From SZUA-430 sp964483585 (lineage in GTDB: Bacteria; Pseudomonadota; Alphaproteobacteria; Micropepsales; Micropepsaceae), in assembly GCA_964483585.1 (NCBI GenBank), contig CAZABH010000006.1:29983-93982 (forward strand): a stretch of DNA of 64,000 nucleotides, in the 5' to 3' direction. The notes beneath the pieces are model-generated. The model was given only the letters and a program-made list of their open reading frames with translations, did not search any database and had not been told where the DNA came from. Both the position numbers and the translations under genes were made by a program. Position 1 is the stretch's first letter. Every line of letters starts with the position of its first letter. Shown here in pieces: positions 50,875-59,642 of this stretch.

Positions 50875-51407
50875 GGTTCTGCCTCCAGCCTGTCGATGAT
50901 CGGCTTCAGCGTGTTCAGCCAAATGTAATCATCGATGGGTCCGATATGTTTGTAGCGTACATTCCCGTTCCGATCGATGACGAAGGTCTCGGGGGCACCC
51001 GTGACCCCAAGATCGATAGCAGCCCGACCTGTGATGTCGTCACCGATCAGCGTGTAGGGATCCCCTAGCTCTGCGAGCCAGTCCTCCAGGTCCTGCCGCT
51101 TGTCCTTCCACGCAAGACCGTAAATGGGCACGGCCCGCTCGCCGGCCAGCCGCATCAGCAGCGGATGCTCGACCCGGCACGCCACGCACCACGAGGCAAA
51201 GATGTTCAAAAGCGAGACCTTGCCCCGAAATGCATCGGTCCTGAACCGGGCCGTGTCGTCGCCTGGTACGGGAAGGTCCAGGTGGGGAAGGGGCCGATCA
51301 ATCAGAGCCGACCTGATCTCGGACGGATTGCGCGTCAAGCCGATCGCGAAGTAGCCAACCAGTGTCAGGAAAACCGCAAGCGGCAGGAACAGCGCAGCGC
51401 GTTTCAT
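50871..51407 (-). CDS. ccmG: Thiol:disulfide interchange protein CcmG/DsbE
   Basis: A 178-residue membrane-anchored thioredoxin-like protein. The signal anchor (LFLPLAVFLTLVGYFAIGLT) precedes the active site ASWCVACRVEHPLL (C74 and C77), and the cis-proline region is GVTGAPETFVIDRNG. The protein passes reductant to CcmH or apocytochrome c. The active site CVAC instead of CxPC is a variant also known in this group. The gene overlaps both ccmF and ccmH by 4 bp. Confidence 0.94.
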   Translation of the reverse strand: MKRAALFLPLAVFLTLVGYFAIGLTRNPSEIRSALIDRPLPHLDLPVPGDDTARFRTDAFRGKVSLLNIFASWCVACRVEHPLLMRLAGERAVPIYGLAWKDKRQDLEDWLAELGDPYTLIGDDITGRAAIDLGVTGAPETFVIDRNGNVRYKHIGPIDDYIWLNTLKPIIDRLEAEP

Positions 51408-53380
51408 GCGGGCCTCGCGGCTGGCTGGGTGGATCGCGCCCGGATGGGAGCTCCCACGCGAAGACGCCGGTCACTGAGCGAAAGGGTTCCACCGACGACC
51501 ATGATCACGCACCCAACCCAGATCCAGGTGATCAAGGGATGGTAATAGGCCCTCACAGCCCATGATCCATCTTCATAGGCCCGTCCCAGTGACACATAAA
51601 GCGTCCCCACGATCCCGGGACGAATACCGGCTTCCGTTGTCTCGCTTCCCGGGTTCGGATAATTGCGCTTCTCGGACAGCATCCGATCGATCACGCGGCC
51701 ATCACTGCGCAACTCGAAGCGCGCAGCCTTCGAGGTATAGTTGGCACCCCTCTCATCGTTGACTGACAGCAGCTTGAGCTCGTAGCCAGCAATCTCGAGG
51801 CTTTGGCCAGGTTTGAGCTTCATGACCGTCTCGACCGAATTGTAGGAAGACACGGCAATCCCCAGCGCCGTGATCGCAATGCCAGCATGTGCAACCGCCG
51901 TTCCCCAGGTCGCGCGTGGCAGACTGGACAACCGCGAGAAAAGACTTGCTGCGCCCCCGCCCGGGGTCATTGCCCGCTCAAGGATCGTGGTCATGGATCC
52001 CACCAGCAGCCAGATCGAGATCACGATGGCAAGGGTCGACCACGGTTCCTGCTGCATGATGATGGCAGCAGCACCCGCACCGGCAGCAGTGACGGCTGCA
52101 AGGCGCAAGCGGAAAAGAGCTGCGGTCAGGTTCCCGCGTTTCCAGGCCAGAATGGGGCCCAGCGACATGAACACCATCAGGCCCAGCATCAAGGGCACAA
52201 AAAAGAAATTGAAGACAGGTGCTCCGGCAGAGACATCCGTTCCGAAGGTCTCCCGCGCAATCAGCGAGATGAACGTTCCCAGGAAGACGCCGCCAGTGAT
52301 CGACACCAGGAATACATTGTTCAGCACAAGGCTGGCTTCACGACTGACCGGCGAGAACAGGTTGGCGATCTTCAGGTCCGCCGCCCTCAGCGCATAGAGC
52401 ATCAGGGCCCCACCCGTGGTCACGATCAGAATGCCGAGGATGAAAACACCGCGTTCCGGATCGACCGCGAAGGCATGGACGCTGGTCACGACGCCGGAGC
52501 GAACAAGGAAAGTGCCGACAAGGCTGAGCGAGAATGTGAGGATCGCAAGCAGGATGGTCCAGCGCTTCAGTGCATCCCTCTTTTCGACAACGATCGCAGA
52601 ATGGATGAGCGCCGTTCCTGCAAGCCACGGCATCAGCGAGACGTTCTCGACAGGGTCCCAGAACCACCAGCCTCCCCAACCCAGTTCGTAATAAGCCCAC
52701 GCCGACCCAAGCATGATCCCCATCGTCAGGAAACACCAGGCAGCCAGTGTCCAAGGCCTGACCCAGCGTGCCCATGCAGGCTCGACCTTGCCTTCGATGA
52801 GTGCGGCGACGGCAAACGAGAACGCGATCGAGAACCCGACATAGCCCATGTAGAGAAACGGCGGGTGCGTGGCGAGGCCAGGATCCTGGAGCAGGGGGTT
52901 GAGGCCGCTGCCGTTTATTGGCGCTACATCAAGGCGCGTGAAGGGGTTCGACGTGAACAGGATGAAGGCGATGAACATTGTGCCGATCAGGCCCTGCACT
53001 GCAAGCGTGCGGGCCAGAAGCGATGGTGGCAGGTTTCGTCCAAAAATGGCGACGGCACCGCCGAAGATGCCCAGGATCAGCACCCACAAGAGCATCGATC
53101 CTTCGTGATTGCCCCAGACGCCGGACAGCTTGTAGATCATCGGCTTGTCCGAGTGCGAATGATTGGCCACAAGCTGGACCGAGAAGTCCGAGATCGCAAA
53201 GGCGATGCTCAGGCAAATGAATGCGGTCACAAGAAAAACAAGCTGCGCAATCGCTGCGCTGCGCCCGACACCCATAAGGGCAATGTCGCGCCGCCAGGCA
53301 CCCGCATGCGGGACCGTGCTCTGCACGATCGACAGGACGAAGGCGAGGATGAGCGAGAAATGTCCGATCTCGGCAATCAT
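51404..53380 (-). CDS. ccmF: Heme lyase CcmF
   Basis: A 658-residue polytopic membrane protein that joins heme to apocytochrome c. The tryptophan-rich motif GWGGWWFWDPVENVSLMPWL and several histidine-bearing periplasmic loops are canonical, and the CcmF C-terminal domain (KLKPGQSLEIAGYELKLLSV) is present. ATG at 53380 gives the normal N-terminus (MIAEIGHFSLILAFVLSIVQ); a start 63 bp upstream adds an unlikely polar tail. CcmE, which normally precedes ccmF, is missing here, and rlmE takes that place. Confidence 0.95.
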   Translation of the reverse strand: MIAEIGHFSLILAFVLSIVQSTVPHAGAWRRDIALMGVGRSAAIAQLVFLVTAFICLSIAFAISDFSVQLVANHSHSDKPMIYKLSGVWGNHEGSMLLWVLILGIFGGAVAIFGRNLPPSLLARTLAVQGLIGTMFIAFILFTSNPFTRLDVAPINGSGLNPLLQDPGLATHPPFLYMGYVGFSIAFSFAVAALIEGKVEPAWARWVRPWTLAAWCFLTMGIMLGSAWAYYELGWGGWWFWDPVENVSLMPWLAGTALIHSAIVVEKRDALKRWTILLAILTFSLSLVGTFLVRSGVVTSVHAFAVDPERGVFILGILIVTTGGALMLYALRAADLKIANLFSPVSREASLVLNNVFLVSITGGVFLGTFISLIARETFGTDVSAGAPVFNFFFVPLMLGLMVFMSLGPILAWKRGNLTAALFRLRLAAVTAAGAGAAAIIMQQEPWSTLAIVISIWLLVGSMTTILERAMTPGGGAASLFSRLSSLPRATWGTAVAHAGIAITALGIAVSSYNSVETVMKLKPGQSLEIAGYELKLLSVNDERGANYTSKAARFELRSDGRVIDRMLSEKRNYPNPGSETTEAGIRPGIVGTLYVSLGRAYEDGSWAVRAYYHPLITWIWVGCVIMVVGGTLSLSDRRLRVGAPIRARSTQPAARPA

Positions 53381-53467
53381 GGTTTGGACCTGTCTGGCGA
53401 AATCTGATTCATGATCGCCATCTTGTAGCGCCTGCGGACGCACAGGGCCATGCAGCGTCGTGACGCT

Positions 53468-54139
53468 TCAGCGAAACTGCATGCCGATCACGTACATTTC
53501 GGCGGAATCCGCTCGGCTGGCCGGCGGCTTCATGTGATGAACCTTGCCAAATCTCTGCTTGAGCGTTTCCAGCAGCGTGCGTTCCGTACCGCCACGCAGC
53601 ACCTTGCAGAGGAACGTCCCACCCGGCTTCAGCACCTCACACGCAAATTCGAGGGCACACTCGCAGAGCCCCATAACCCGCAAGTGATCTGTCTCCCGGT
53701 GACCCGTCGCCGGCGCCGCCATGTCGGAAACCACGACATCGACAGGGCCATTCAGGCAGGCACGAATGGCCTCGGGTGCGGCTGCGTCCATGAAGTCGAG
53801 TTGCAGCAGGATGGCGCCGTCAATGGGATCCATGGGCTGGATGTCAGCCCCCACCACATTGCCCTCGCCACAACGCTCGACAAGGACCTGGGTCCATCCC
53901 CCGGGGGCCGCACCCAGATCAACGGCCTTGCTGCCGCGTTTGAGAAAGCGGAACTTGTCGTCCATTTCCTTGAGCTTGAACGCCGCCCTGGAACGATAGC
54001 CGGCCGACTTGGCTGCGCGGACATATGGATCGTTGAGTTGCCGTTCAAGCCATGCACGCGAAGACTTCGTCCGGTGCTTGCCGCTTTTCAGGCGTTCTTT
54101 CAGCGCGCGTGGCGCCAGAGGTTTGGAGGGCGGGTTCAT
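53468..54139 (-). CDS. rlmE: 23S rRNA (uridine-2552-2'-O)-methyltransferase
   Basis: A 223-residue FtsJ/RrmJ-type methyltransferase. Motif I is VDLGAAPGGWTQVLVE (73-88); the catalytic lysine K55 is in SRAAFKLKEMD, the aspartate in VVVSDMAAPATGH and the second lysine in GGTFLCKVLRGG. RlmE modifies U2552 in the ribosomal A loop. A 36-residue extension at the N-terminus, rich in Lys and Arg, is common in alphaproteobacteria. It is coupled to the Ppx/GppA gene by a 4-bp overlap. Confidence 0.95.
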   Translation of the reverse strand: MNPPSKPLAPRALKERLKSGKHRTKSSRAWLERQLNDPYVRAAKSAGYRSRAAFKLKEMDDKFRFLKRGSKAVDLGAAPGGWTQVLVERCGEGNVVGADIQPMDPIDGAILLQLDFMDAAAPEAIRACLNGPVDVVVSDMAAPATGHRETDHLRVMGLCECALEFACEVLKPGGTFLCKVLRGGTERTLLETLKQRFGKVHHMKPPASRADSAEMYVIGMQFR

Positions 54140-55335
54140 GTCCGGTCCACATTGGTAGCAGCCTTGCCGCGATGCTTGCGCCCACCCCGTCGCCGACGCC
54201 TTCGCTTCGCAGGTGCCAGCGCGTCAGCACCTTCCATGAGGGCAAGCAGCATGCCTTCGCGCAGCCCGCGATCCGCAACCCGAAGGCGCGGTGGTGTCCA
54301 GCGGCGGAAGATTGCCTCGAAGATTGCAAGTCCGGGGATCACCAGTTCCGCCCGTTCAATCCCCACGCATGGATGGGCAGCCCTCTGGTGAAGCGGCAAG
54401 ACCTTCAATTCATCAATCACCCGCGAAAGATCCTGCTGTGCGATCCAAGTGCCATCGACCTTGGTGCGTTCGTAGCGCTCGAGTCCAAGAAAAATCCCTG
54501 CAATGGTGGTGACCGTACCCGATGTGCCAAGCATGTGAAACGAACCCGACGGATGTCCGCCAGGCGGTATCGCGTGGGGCAATTGGGACAGAAGTCCCGT
54601 CACCTCGGTCAGCATTTGGTCATAGGCGCCAGGCGCGTCAATGCGGCCTTGGAAGCGCTCGCCCAGTGTAACCACGCCCAGCGGGATCGAACCCCAGCGC
54701 AGGATCCGCGGGCGCCGAGCCCGGTCCCGCAGATCCAGCCAGATCAGTTCGGTCGATCCGCCGCCGATATCAAAGACCAGGGCACCCTTGTCCTCGCGAT
54801 CGAGCAGCGGCGTGACACCACGCGCAGCCAGGCGCGCCTCCTCTGAAGGTGGTATGATGTCGAAGTGAAGGCCCGTCTCAGCCGCAACGCGTTTGATGAA
54901 TGCAGGTCCGTTGCGGGCCATGCGGCAGGCCTGTGTTGCAATGGCGCGCGCGCTGGTGACGCCGCGTTTGCGTATTTTCGAGGCGCAGATCCGGATGGCC
55001 TCGATGGCACGGCCCATGGCCGCCTCAGAGAGTTCTCCGGATTGTGCAAGGCCTTCGCCCAGCCTTACCGTGCGCGAGAATGAGTCGAGGACCTTGAACC
55101 CCGTCGCATCGGGCTTCGCGATGAGAAGCCGGCAATTGTTTGTTCCAAGATCGAGCGCAGCGTAGATGTGACCAAGCCGATCCATGGACGGGCTGGTATC
55201 ATCCGCGTACGGATCACGAGGCGCGGACACGCCGGATCCGTCCTGCTGCGCCCCACGCGAAACCTGCGTCACGGGGCTAGACTCACATTGCGGCCCGGTG
55301 CGTTCCCGCCATAACGGCAGCCGCACTCTAGGCAC
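54136..55335 (-). CDS. Ppx/GppA family exopolyphosphatase-type phosphatase
   Basis: A 399-residue member of the actin-like phosphatase fold. AALDLGTNNCRLLIA (phosphate-1) and VFDIGGGSTELIWLDLR (phosphate-2) are the nucleotide or polyphosphate binding loops, with ERFQGR and the downstream LGTSGTVTTIAGI. The family hydrolyses polyphosphate or pppGpp. The C-terminus is very basic (RRRRRGGRKHRGKAATN). The start is uncertain: GTG at 55335 gives an N-terminal extension of about 50 residues, while ATG at 55185 begins just before the fold; extensions of this kind are common in alphaproteobacteria. The order Ppx-rlmE is a recurring one. Confidence 0.88.
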   Translation of the reverse strand: MPRVRLPLWRERTGPQCESSPVTQVSRGAQQDGSGVSAPRDPYADDTSPSMDRLGHIYAALDLGTNNCRLLIAKPDATGFKVLDSFSRTVRLGEGLAQSGELSEAAMGRAIEAIRICASKIRKRGVTSARAIATQACRMARNGPAFIKRVAAETGLHFDIIPPSEEARLAARGVTPLLDREDKGALVFDIGGGSTELIWLDLRDRARRPRILRWGSIPLGVVTLGERFQGRIDAPGAYDQMLTEVTGLLSQLPHAIPPGGHPSGSFHMLGTSGTVTTIAGIFLGLERYERTKVDGTWIAQQDLSRVIDELKVLPLHQRAAHPCVGIERAELVIPGLAIFEAIFRRWTPPRLRVADRGLREGMLLALMEGADALAPAKRRRRRRGGRKHRGKAATNVDRT

Positions 55336-55422
55336 CTGTTTCAGTTCAACATTCAGTCTAGGCGGGATGGCCGTTCACTTCAAGCCAGCGCACGGCTTGC
55401 GCCTTGGTGAACGGGCATGGGA

Positions 55423-56022
55423 TCAGCGTGTGAAGGCGCGTCCCGGCACGATTTCTCCCTCTGGCCCGAGCCGCCCGACATAACAACGGTTAAAATGACC
55501 GCAGTTTGTGTAGTACATGGCCATGCGGTTGCCCCGCCGGTCGACCCAGTAACAGAGCTCCACACCATACCCGACCTTCGGAATGGTCTGGCAGAGGTCG
55601 CCATCGTCAGTGATCCGCCATCTGCCATACTCGACAAAGTCGAGCTCCTCCATGGGGGCGTGCGGCTTCGCAGAGGCGATCCGCTGAAAACGCGCCTCAA
55701 GCCGGCCGTCAGCCATGTAGTAAACCTGCCAGTAGAACTCGCGGCGCGTGCCGACATCGGCGGGCGCTGAGCCATCGGCAAAACCCTCCGTGCCACGAAA
55801 GGTATGGTTGGCCAGCCAGTCCCGAATGCTGCCGCGCCGCCCCACGACGGTCACCCGCTCGGTCGGCCAGTCCGAGCGCGACCTCGGCGCCTCGGCCGTG
55901 CCCGGGTCGGAAGCCGCGTGCGCCGGCAGTCCACCATGCAGGGCACCAGCAAGCAGCAACAAGCCCGCGAGACCGGCGATGATAACGCCACGACCGTGGC
56001 CGAGTGTGACGCGAAGGGGCAT
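55423..56022 (-). CDS. Uncharacterised exported protein, DUF995-like
   Basis: A 199-residue protein with a signal peptide (GVIIAGLAGLLLLAGALHGG to AHA). The mature chain has the features DWLANHTFRGTEGFADGS, REFYWQVYYMADGRLEARFQ, YGRWRITDDGDLCQTIPKVG and ELCYWVDRRGNRMAMYYTNC. The order of a turn, an aromatic strand pair, GxWxxxDDGxLC and a C-terminal YW strand resembles the DUF995 beta-sandwich family, but identity is a guess. Three to four cysteines suggest disulfides. The start ATG at 56022 gives the signal peptide; the ORF extends to 56121. Function unknown. Confidence 0.6.
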   Translation of the reverse strand: MPLRVTLGHGRGVIIAGLAGLLLLAGALHGGLPAHAASDPGTAEAPRSRSDWPTERVTVVGRRGSIRDWLANHTFRGTEGFADGSAPADVGTRREFYWQVYYMADGRLEARFQRIASAKPHAPMEELDFVEYGRWRITDDGDLCQTIPKVGYGVELCYWVDRRGNRMAMYYTNCGHFNRCYVGRLGPEGEIVPGRAFTR

Positions 56023-56178
56023 GTCGCAAGTCTTCCCGGTTTCCATGGATCGAATTAAGAGCAGATTTCCGCTGGTCTGGCAAAGCCGGTGAAACGACCC
56101 ATCAGCAAGCACTTTGGACACGCCTCCGGATCCCGTGAATAATGACCCCTCGACTCAACGCCAGGGGATACGTGGGGC

Positions 56179-57426
56179 ATGGACTTTCCGCCGCAGTTGC
56201 AAAGCCTCATCGGTCTCGCCGTGTTTGTGGGCCTTGCCTGGCTCATGTCCGAAAATCGCAAGGCCTTTCCGCTCACCACCGTGATAGTGGGCATCGGGCT
56301 CCAGATCCTGCTGGCAACGGCGCTGCTGGGGTTGCCGTTCATGCGAGACGCGCTGCTGGCTCTCAACGGTGTGGTCGATGCCATTCAGGCTGCGACCGCA
56401 AAGGGATCATCCTTCGTGTTCGGCTACGTGGGCGGGGGTGCGGCGCCCTTCACGGTCAGCAATCCCAATGCCGTCGTCACCATGGCCTTCACGGTCCTGC
56501 CTATCGTGATCGTCATGTCTGCCCTGTCCGCGGTTCTGTGGCATTGGGGCATCCTGTCCCTTGTTGTGCGGGGCTTCGCCTTCGCGCTCGAGCGTACGAT
56601 GAAGATCGGCGGCGCCCTCGGGCTTGGCTGCGCGTCCAACATCTTCCTCGGCATGATCGAGGCGCCCTTGCTGATCAAGCCATATCTCGAGCGACTGACA
56701 CGCAGCGAACTCTTCACGCTCTTCACCTGTGGTCTCGCAAACGTGGCCGGCACGGTTCTTGTGCTTTACGCCACGGTCCTCGGGCCCGTGGTGCCGGGCG
56801 CCGTAGGGCACATCATTGTCGCCTCGCTGCTGTCATTGCCTGCCTCCATCGTGCTGGCGAAGATCATGATCCCGGGCACCGAGACGACCCCTGCAACAGC
56901 CGGTGGTGCATCCCTGTATCGCTCGTCGATGGATGCGGTATCGACAGGCGCCGAAGACGGCATGAAGATCTATCTCAGCATCCTGGCCATGCTGGTTGCG
57001 ATGATTTCGCTCGTGGCTCTGGCGAACATTGTAATCGGCAATATCGACTTCGCGGGTGCACCCTTGTCCTTCGAGCGAATTGTCGGATGGATCTTCGCGC
57101 CGATCGCCTGGTTGATTGGTGTCCCCGCCGTCGACGCTGCAACCGCTGGCAGTCTCATGGGCACCAAGACGATCCTCAACGAGATGGTGGCCTACCTGAA
57201 CCTGGCAGCCTTGCCGCCGGAGGCGCTGAGTGACCGCTCGCGCCTGCTGATGGTCTACGCCCTGTGCGGTTTCGCAAATCTCAGTTCGGTCGGCATGATG
57301 ATCGGATCGATCAGCGCGCTCGTTCCCTCGCGCCGCAACGAGGTGGTGGAGCTGTCGCTGAAATCCCTCATACCCGGCACGCTCGCCACATGCATGACCG
57401 CGGCCGTGATCGGCCTTCTTCCCTAG
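56179..57426 (+). CDS. Concentrative nucleoside transporter (NupC/CNT family)
   Basis: A 415-residue membrane protein with about ten hydrophobic segments. The CNT signatures are GSSFVFGYVGGG, the sodium/nucleoside motif LGLGCASNIFLGMIEAPLLI and the second repeat MGTKTILNEMVAYLNL, plus FTCGLANVAGTVL and YALCGFANLSSVGMMIGSIS. These transporters import nucleosides with protons or sodium. The start ATG is chosen by homology. It stands alone between a divergent exported protein gene and a small membrane protein gene; no nucleoside-degrading enzyme is adjacent. Confidence 0.93.
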   Translation: MDFPPQLQSLIGLAVFVGLAWLMSENRKAFPLTTVIVGIGLQILLATALLGLPFMRDALLALNGVVDAIQAATAKGSSFVFGYVGGGAAPFTVSNPNAVVTMAFTVLPIVIVMSALSAVLWHWGILSLVVRGFAFALERTMKIGGALGLGCASNIFLGMIEAPLLIKPYLERLTRSELFTLFTCGLANVAGTVLVLYATVLGPVVPGAVGHIIVASLLSLPASIVLAKIMIPGTETTPATAGGASLYRSSMDAVSTGAEDGMKIYLSILAMLVAMISLVALANIVIGNIDFAGAPLSFERIVGWIFAPIAWLIGVPAVDAATAGSLMGTKTILNEMVAYLNLAALPPEALSDRSRLLMVYALCGFANLSSVGMMIGSISALVPSRRNEVVELSLKSLIPGTLATCMTAAVIGLLP

Positions 57427-57723
57427 GGTGCCCACCGCACATTATGTCGCGGCCCCGGAGGGCTTGAAGGGTAGAAATGTTCACATTATGTACCGATCAA
57501 GTGCAGGCAAGCCCGTGCACCCGGTTCAGGCCCCAGCCGGGCAGGAACCAGACATTGTGAATATGAAATCGGCGAACCTGCCTCAGGGTCAGGAATGCCT
57601 CGTGAGCCCGCGCGAAAACCCATCGCGGAGCGTGTGACCCGGAATCCGTCACGTCATCTCAATCTTGCCGCAATGTCGGCAGATCACTAGACGCAGCAAG
57701 ACAGGTTTCAAGGGGAAGCACCC
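57427..57723. other. 297-bp intergenic region with repeated ACATTATGT
   Basis: The interval between the CNT gene and the small membrane-protein gene has no coding sequence I trust. CACATTATGT occurs at 57438-57447 and again at 57482-57491 (44 bp apart), each around the near-palindrome ACATTATGT. They may be regulator sites for the downstream gene. No terminator hairpin with a T-run is evident. Confidence 0.4.
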
Positions 57724-58104
57724 ATGTCGAAATCGCTCGCAAGCCTGCAGTCCTGGCTCCTCTGGATCGCCGGCATCATGGCGATCCTTGGATCGATCGG
57801 GCTTGGCAGCGTCCAGCTCGAGATCGCGTTCCTGAAAGTCAACGTACTGATGATCGTGGTAGGTCTGTTCTGCCTCGCCTCCGCGTTCATCGTCTCGGAG
57901 CGCGCCACGCTCGACAAGGCGTCCGCTTCGATGTCACGTCGCATCCGCATCTGGGCTCTGATCGTCATGGGTATCGCCAGCATCGCCTCCATCATTCCCT
58001 TTATCGGGCTGGGGGCAACGCTGATGAATTTCCGGGTCGACCTGATCGCCCTCAGCATAGGCTTCGGGTGTCTTTTCTTCGCATACGTAGGGACAAGGGT
58101 CTGA
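57724..58104 (+). CDS. Small four-helix membrane protein, unknown
   Basis: A 126-residue hydrophobic protein with four likely membrane helices: LLWIAGIMAILGSIGLGSVQ, VNVLMIVVGLFCLASAFIVS, IWALIVMGIASIASIIPFIG and LIALSIGFGCLFFAYVGTRV, separated by short charged loops. AGGGGAAGC precedes the ATG, a weak ribosome-binding site. I recognise no family. It lies between two transporter genes; whether it works with either is unknown. Confidence 0.6.
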   Translation: MSKSLASLQSWLLWIAGIMAILGSIGLGSVQLEIAFLKVNVLMIVVGLFCLASAFIVSERATLDKASASMSRRIRIWALIVMGIASIASIIPFIGLGATLMNFRVDLIALSIGFGCLFFAYVGTRV

Positions 58105-58232
58105 GCACTCAGTCGAGGACCTGAATTTCCGCGCTTTTCTGGCGCCGATGACTGTGCTTAATGCCGCGTTAGCCATCGTGCTCTATCGTGCCGCTCGACC
58201 GCCAGGGGGATCGGCCGTCATTTCAACGGAGT

Positions 58233-59642
58233 ATGGCCTTGCAGTCAGCCAGTGCACGTACAGGTTCCACCGACCGTCTATCCTGGTTCACGGTCCTGGG
58301 CTTCGGCCAACTCGCAATCCCGCTGGCCTTTGCGGGGCTGCCGATCGCAGTCTACGTCTCGAAGTTCTATGCGGACGATCTCAAGATCAACATCGAGACA
58401 GTCGGTGCCATTCTGTTGATCGTCCGGTTGGTGGATTTTCTTGTTGATCCGCTGATCGGCTACGCGAGCGACCGCACAACCTGGAGCCTTGGACGCCGGC
58501 GCACCTGGGTTCTCCTGGGCGCCCCCGTCTTTGCATTGGGCGTTTTCAACATCTTCCTTCCACCGCCTGACGCGACATCCATGCACCTGCTGGTCTGGGT
58601 CGCCGTGTTCTATCTGGGCTGGACGATGATCACGATCCCCTACGGCGCATGGGGTGCAGAGCTCTCGGGCGACTACCACGAGCGGTCCCGCATCACAGGC
58701 ATCCGCGAGATCTTCACGCTTGTCGGCCTGGCGCTCGCTGGCGCCGTTCCCGTCATCATAGGCACCGGGGCCGGCGAAGGCACCGCTGGCGGCTACTGGG
58801 CATCCATGGCGGTACTGGGCTGGATCATCGTTGCACTGACACCCATCGGCGTGGCGATCATGTTCTGGTCAACGCCGGAACCGAAATATACATCAACCGA
58901 GCACGTGTCAGCCTGGGCGGGCGCAAAGGCTGCCCTGACAAACCTGCCATTCATGCGCCTGTTCTTTGCGACGTTCTTCGTCCGCATTGCCTCGCGTGCG
59001 GCAGAAGTGCTGTTTCTCTTCTACATGGTCGACGCTGTCGGCTTGACGAAAGAGCAGGGCAATCACTTTCCGCTGGTTCTGATCGGTGCGGCGATCCTGT
59101 TCGCGCCCATGTGGATCTGGCTGGGCCGGGTGATTACGAAGCACAAGGCGCTTTCGCTTGCCATGCTGCTGGGCGTGGGTGTCTTCGCGGTGCTACCGAT
59201 GTTCCAGGATGGGGGCTACTGGCCCAACATCATCCTGTTCGCGATCATCGGTGCAGCGTTCTCGGCGCCCTACACGCTGGGGCAGTCCATCGCTGCGGAC
59301 GTCGTGGACCTCGACTCGCTCCGGACCCACGAGCCCCGAGCCGGCCTGATCATTTCGTTCTTCGGGCTTGCCATCAAAGGAGGAGACGCTCTTGGCGCCG
59401 GGGTAGCCCTGATGCTGGTGGGCGCGCTGGGCTTCAGCGCTGCGGCCGATGTCAAGTCACCAGAGGCCATCGGCGCGCTGACCGCCGTCTTCTCCCTGAT
59501 GCCGATCGCCTTCTACATCCCGGCGATCCTGCTCCTGTGGACTTTCCCGCTGACACCCAAGGTGCAAAAGCGTATCCGTACCCTCATCGAGTGGCGTGCA
59601 AGGCGTGCGGCAATGAAGCAAGCCCAAACGCCTTCGCAATAA
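58233..59642 (+). CDS. MFS transporter, glycoside-pentoside-hexuronide (MelB-like) family
   Basis: A 469-residue secondary transporter with about 12 helices. The GPH signatures are visible: ILLIVRLVDFLVDPLIGYAS with SDRTTWSLGRRRTW, YLGWTMITIPYGAWGAELSG, ERSRITGIREIF, and in the second half AFSAPYTLGQSIAADVVDLD. In alphaproteobacteria the group also carries nonsugar substrates, so the cargo is unknown. ATG at 58233 is preferred over 58188 because it removes a short polar tail. Its last 59 bp overlap the convergent monooxygenase gene, a long tail-to-tail overlap. Confidence 0.87.
   Translation: MALQSASARTGSTDRLSWFTVLGFGQLAIPLAFAGLPIAVYVSKFYADDLKINIETVGAILLIVRLVDFLVDPLIGYASDRTTWSLGRRRTWVLLGAPVFALGVFNIFLPPPDATSMHLLVWVAVFYLGWTMITIPYGAWGAELSGDYHERSRITGIREIFTLVGLALAGAVPVIIGTGAGEGTAGGYWASMAVLGWIIVALTPIGVAIMFWSTPEPKYTSTEHVSAWAGAKAALTNLPFMRLFFATFFVRIASRAAEVLFLFYMVDAVGLTKEQGNHFPLVLIGAAILFAPMWIWLGRVITKHKALSLAMLLGVGVFAVLPMFQDGGYWPNIILFAIIGAAFSAPYTLGQSIAADVVDLDSLRTHEPRAGLIISFFGLAIKGGDALGAGVALMLVGALGFSAAADVKSPEAIGALTAVFSLMPIAFYIPAILLLWTFPLTPKVQKRIRTLIEWRARRAAMKQAQTPSQ

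Noticed and set aside
51803..53407. 534-residue ORF on the plus strand
   Set aside because: Antisense to ccmF; low-complexity charged translation with no domain.
57428..57637. 69-residue ORF in the CNT downstream interval
   Set aside because: No ribosome-binding site, no recognisable domain, and it spans the repeated ACATTATGT sites.
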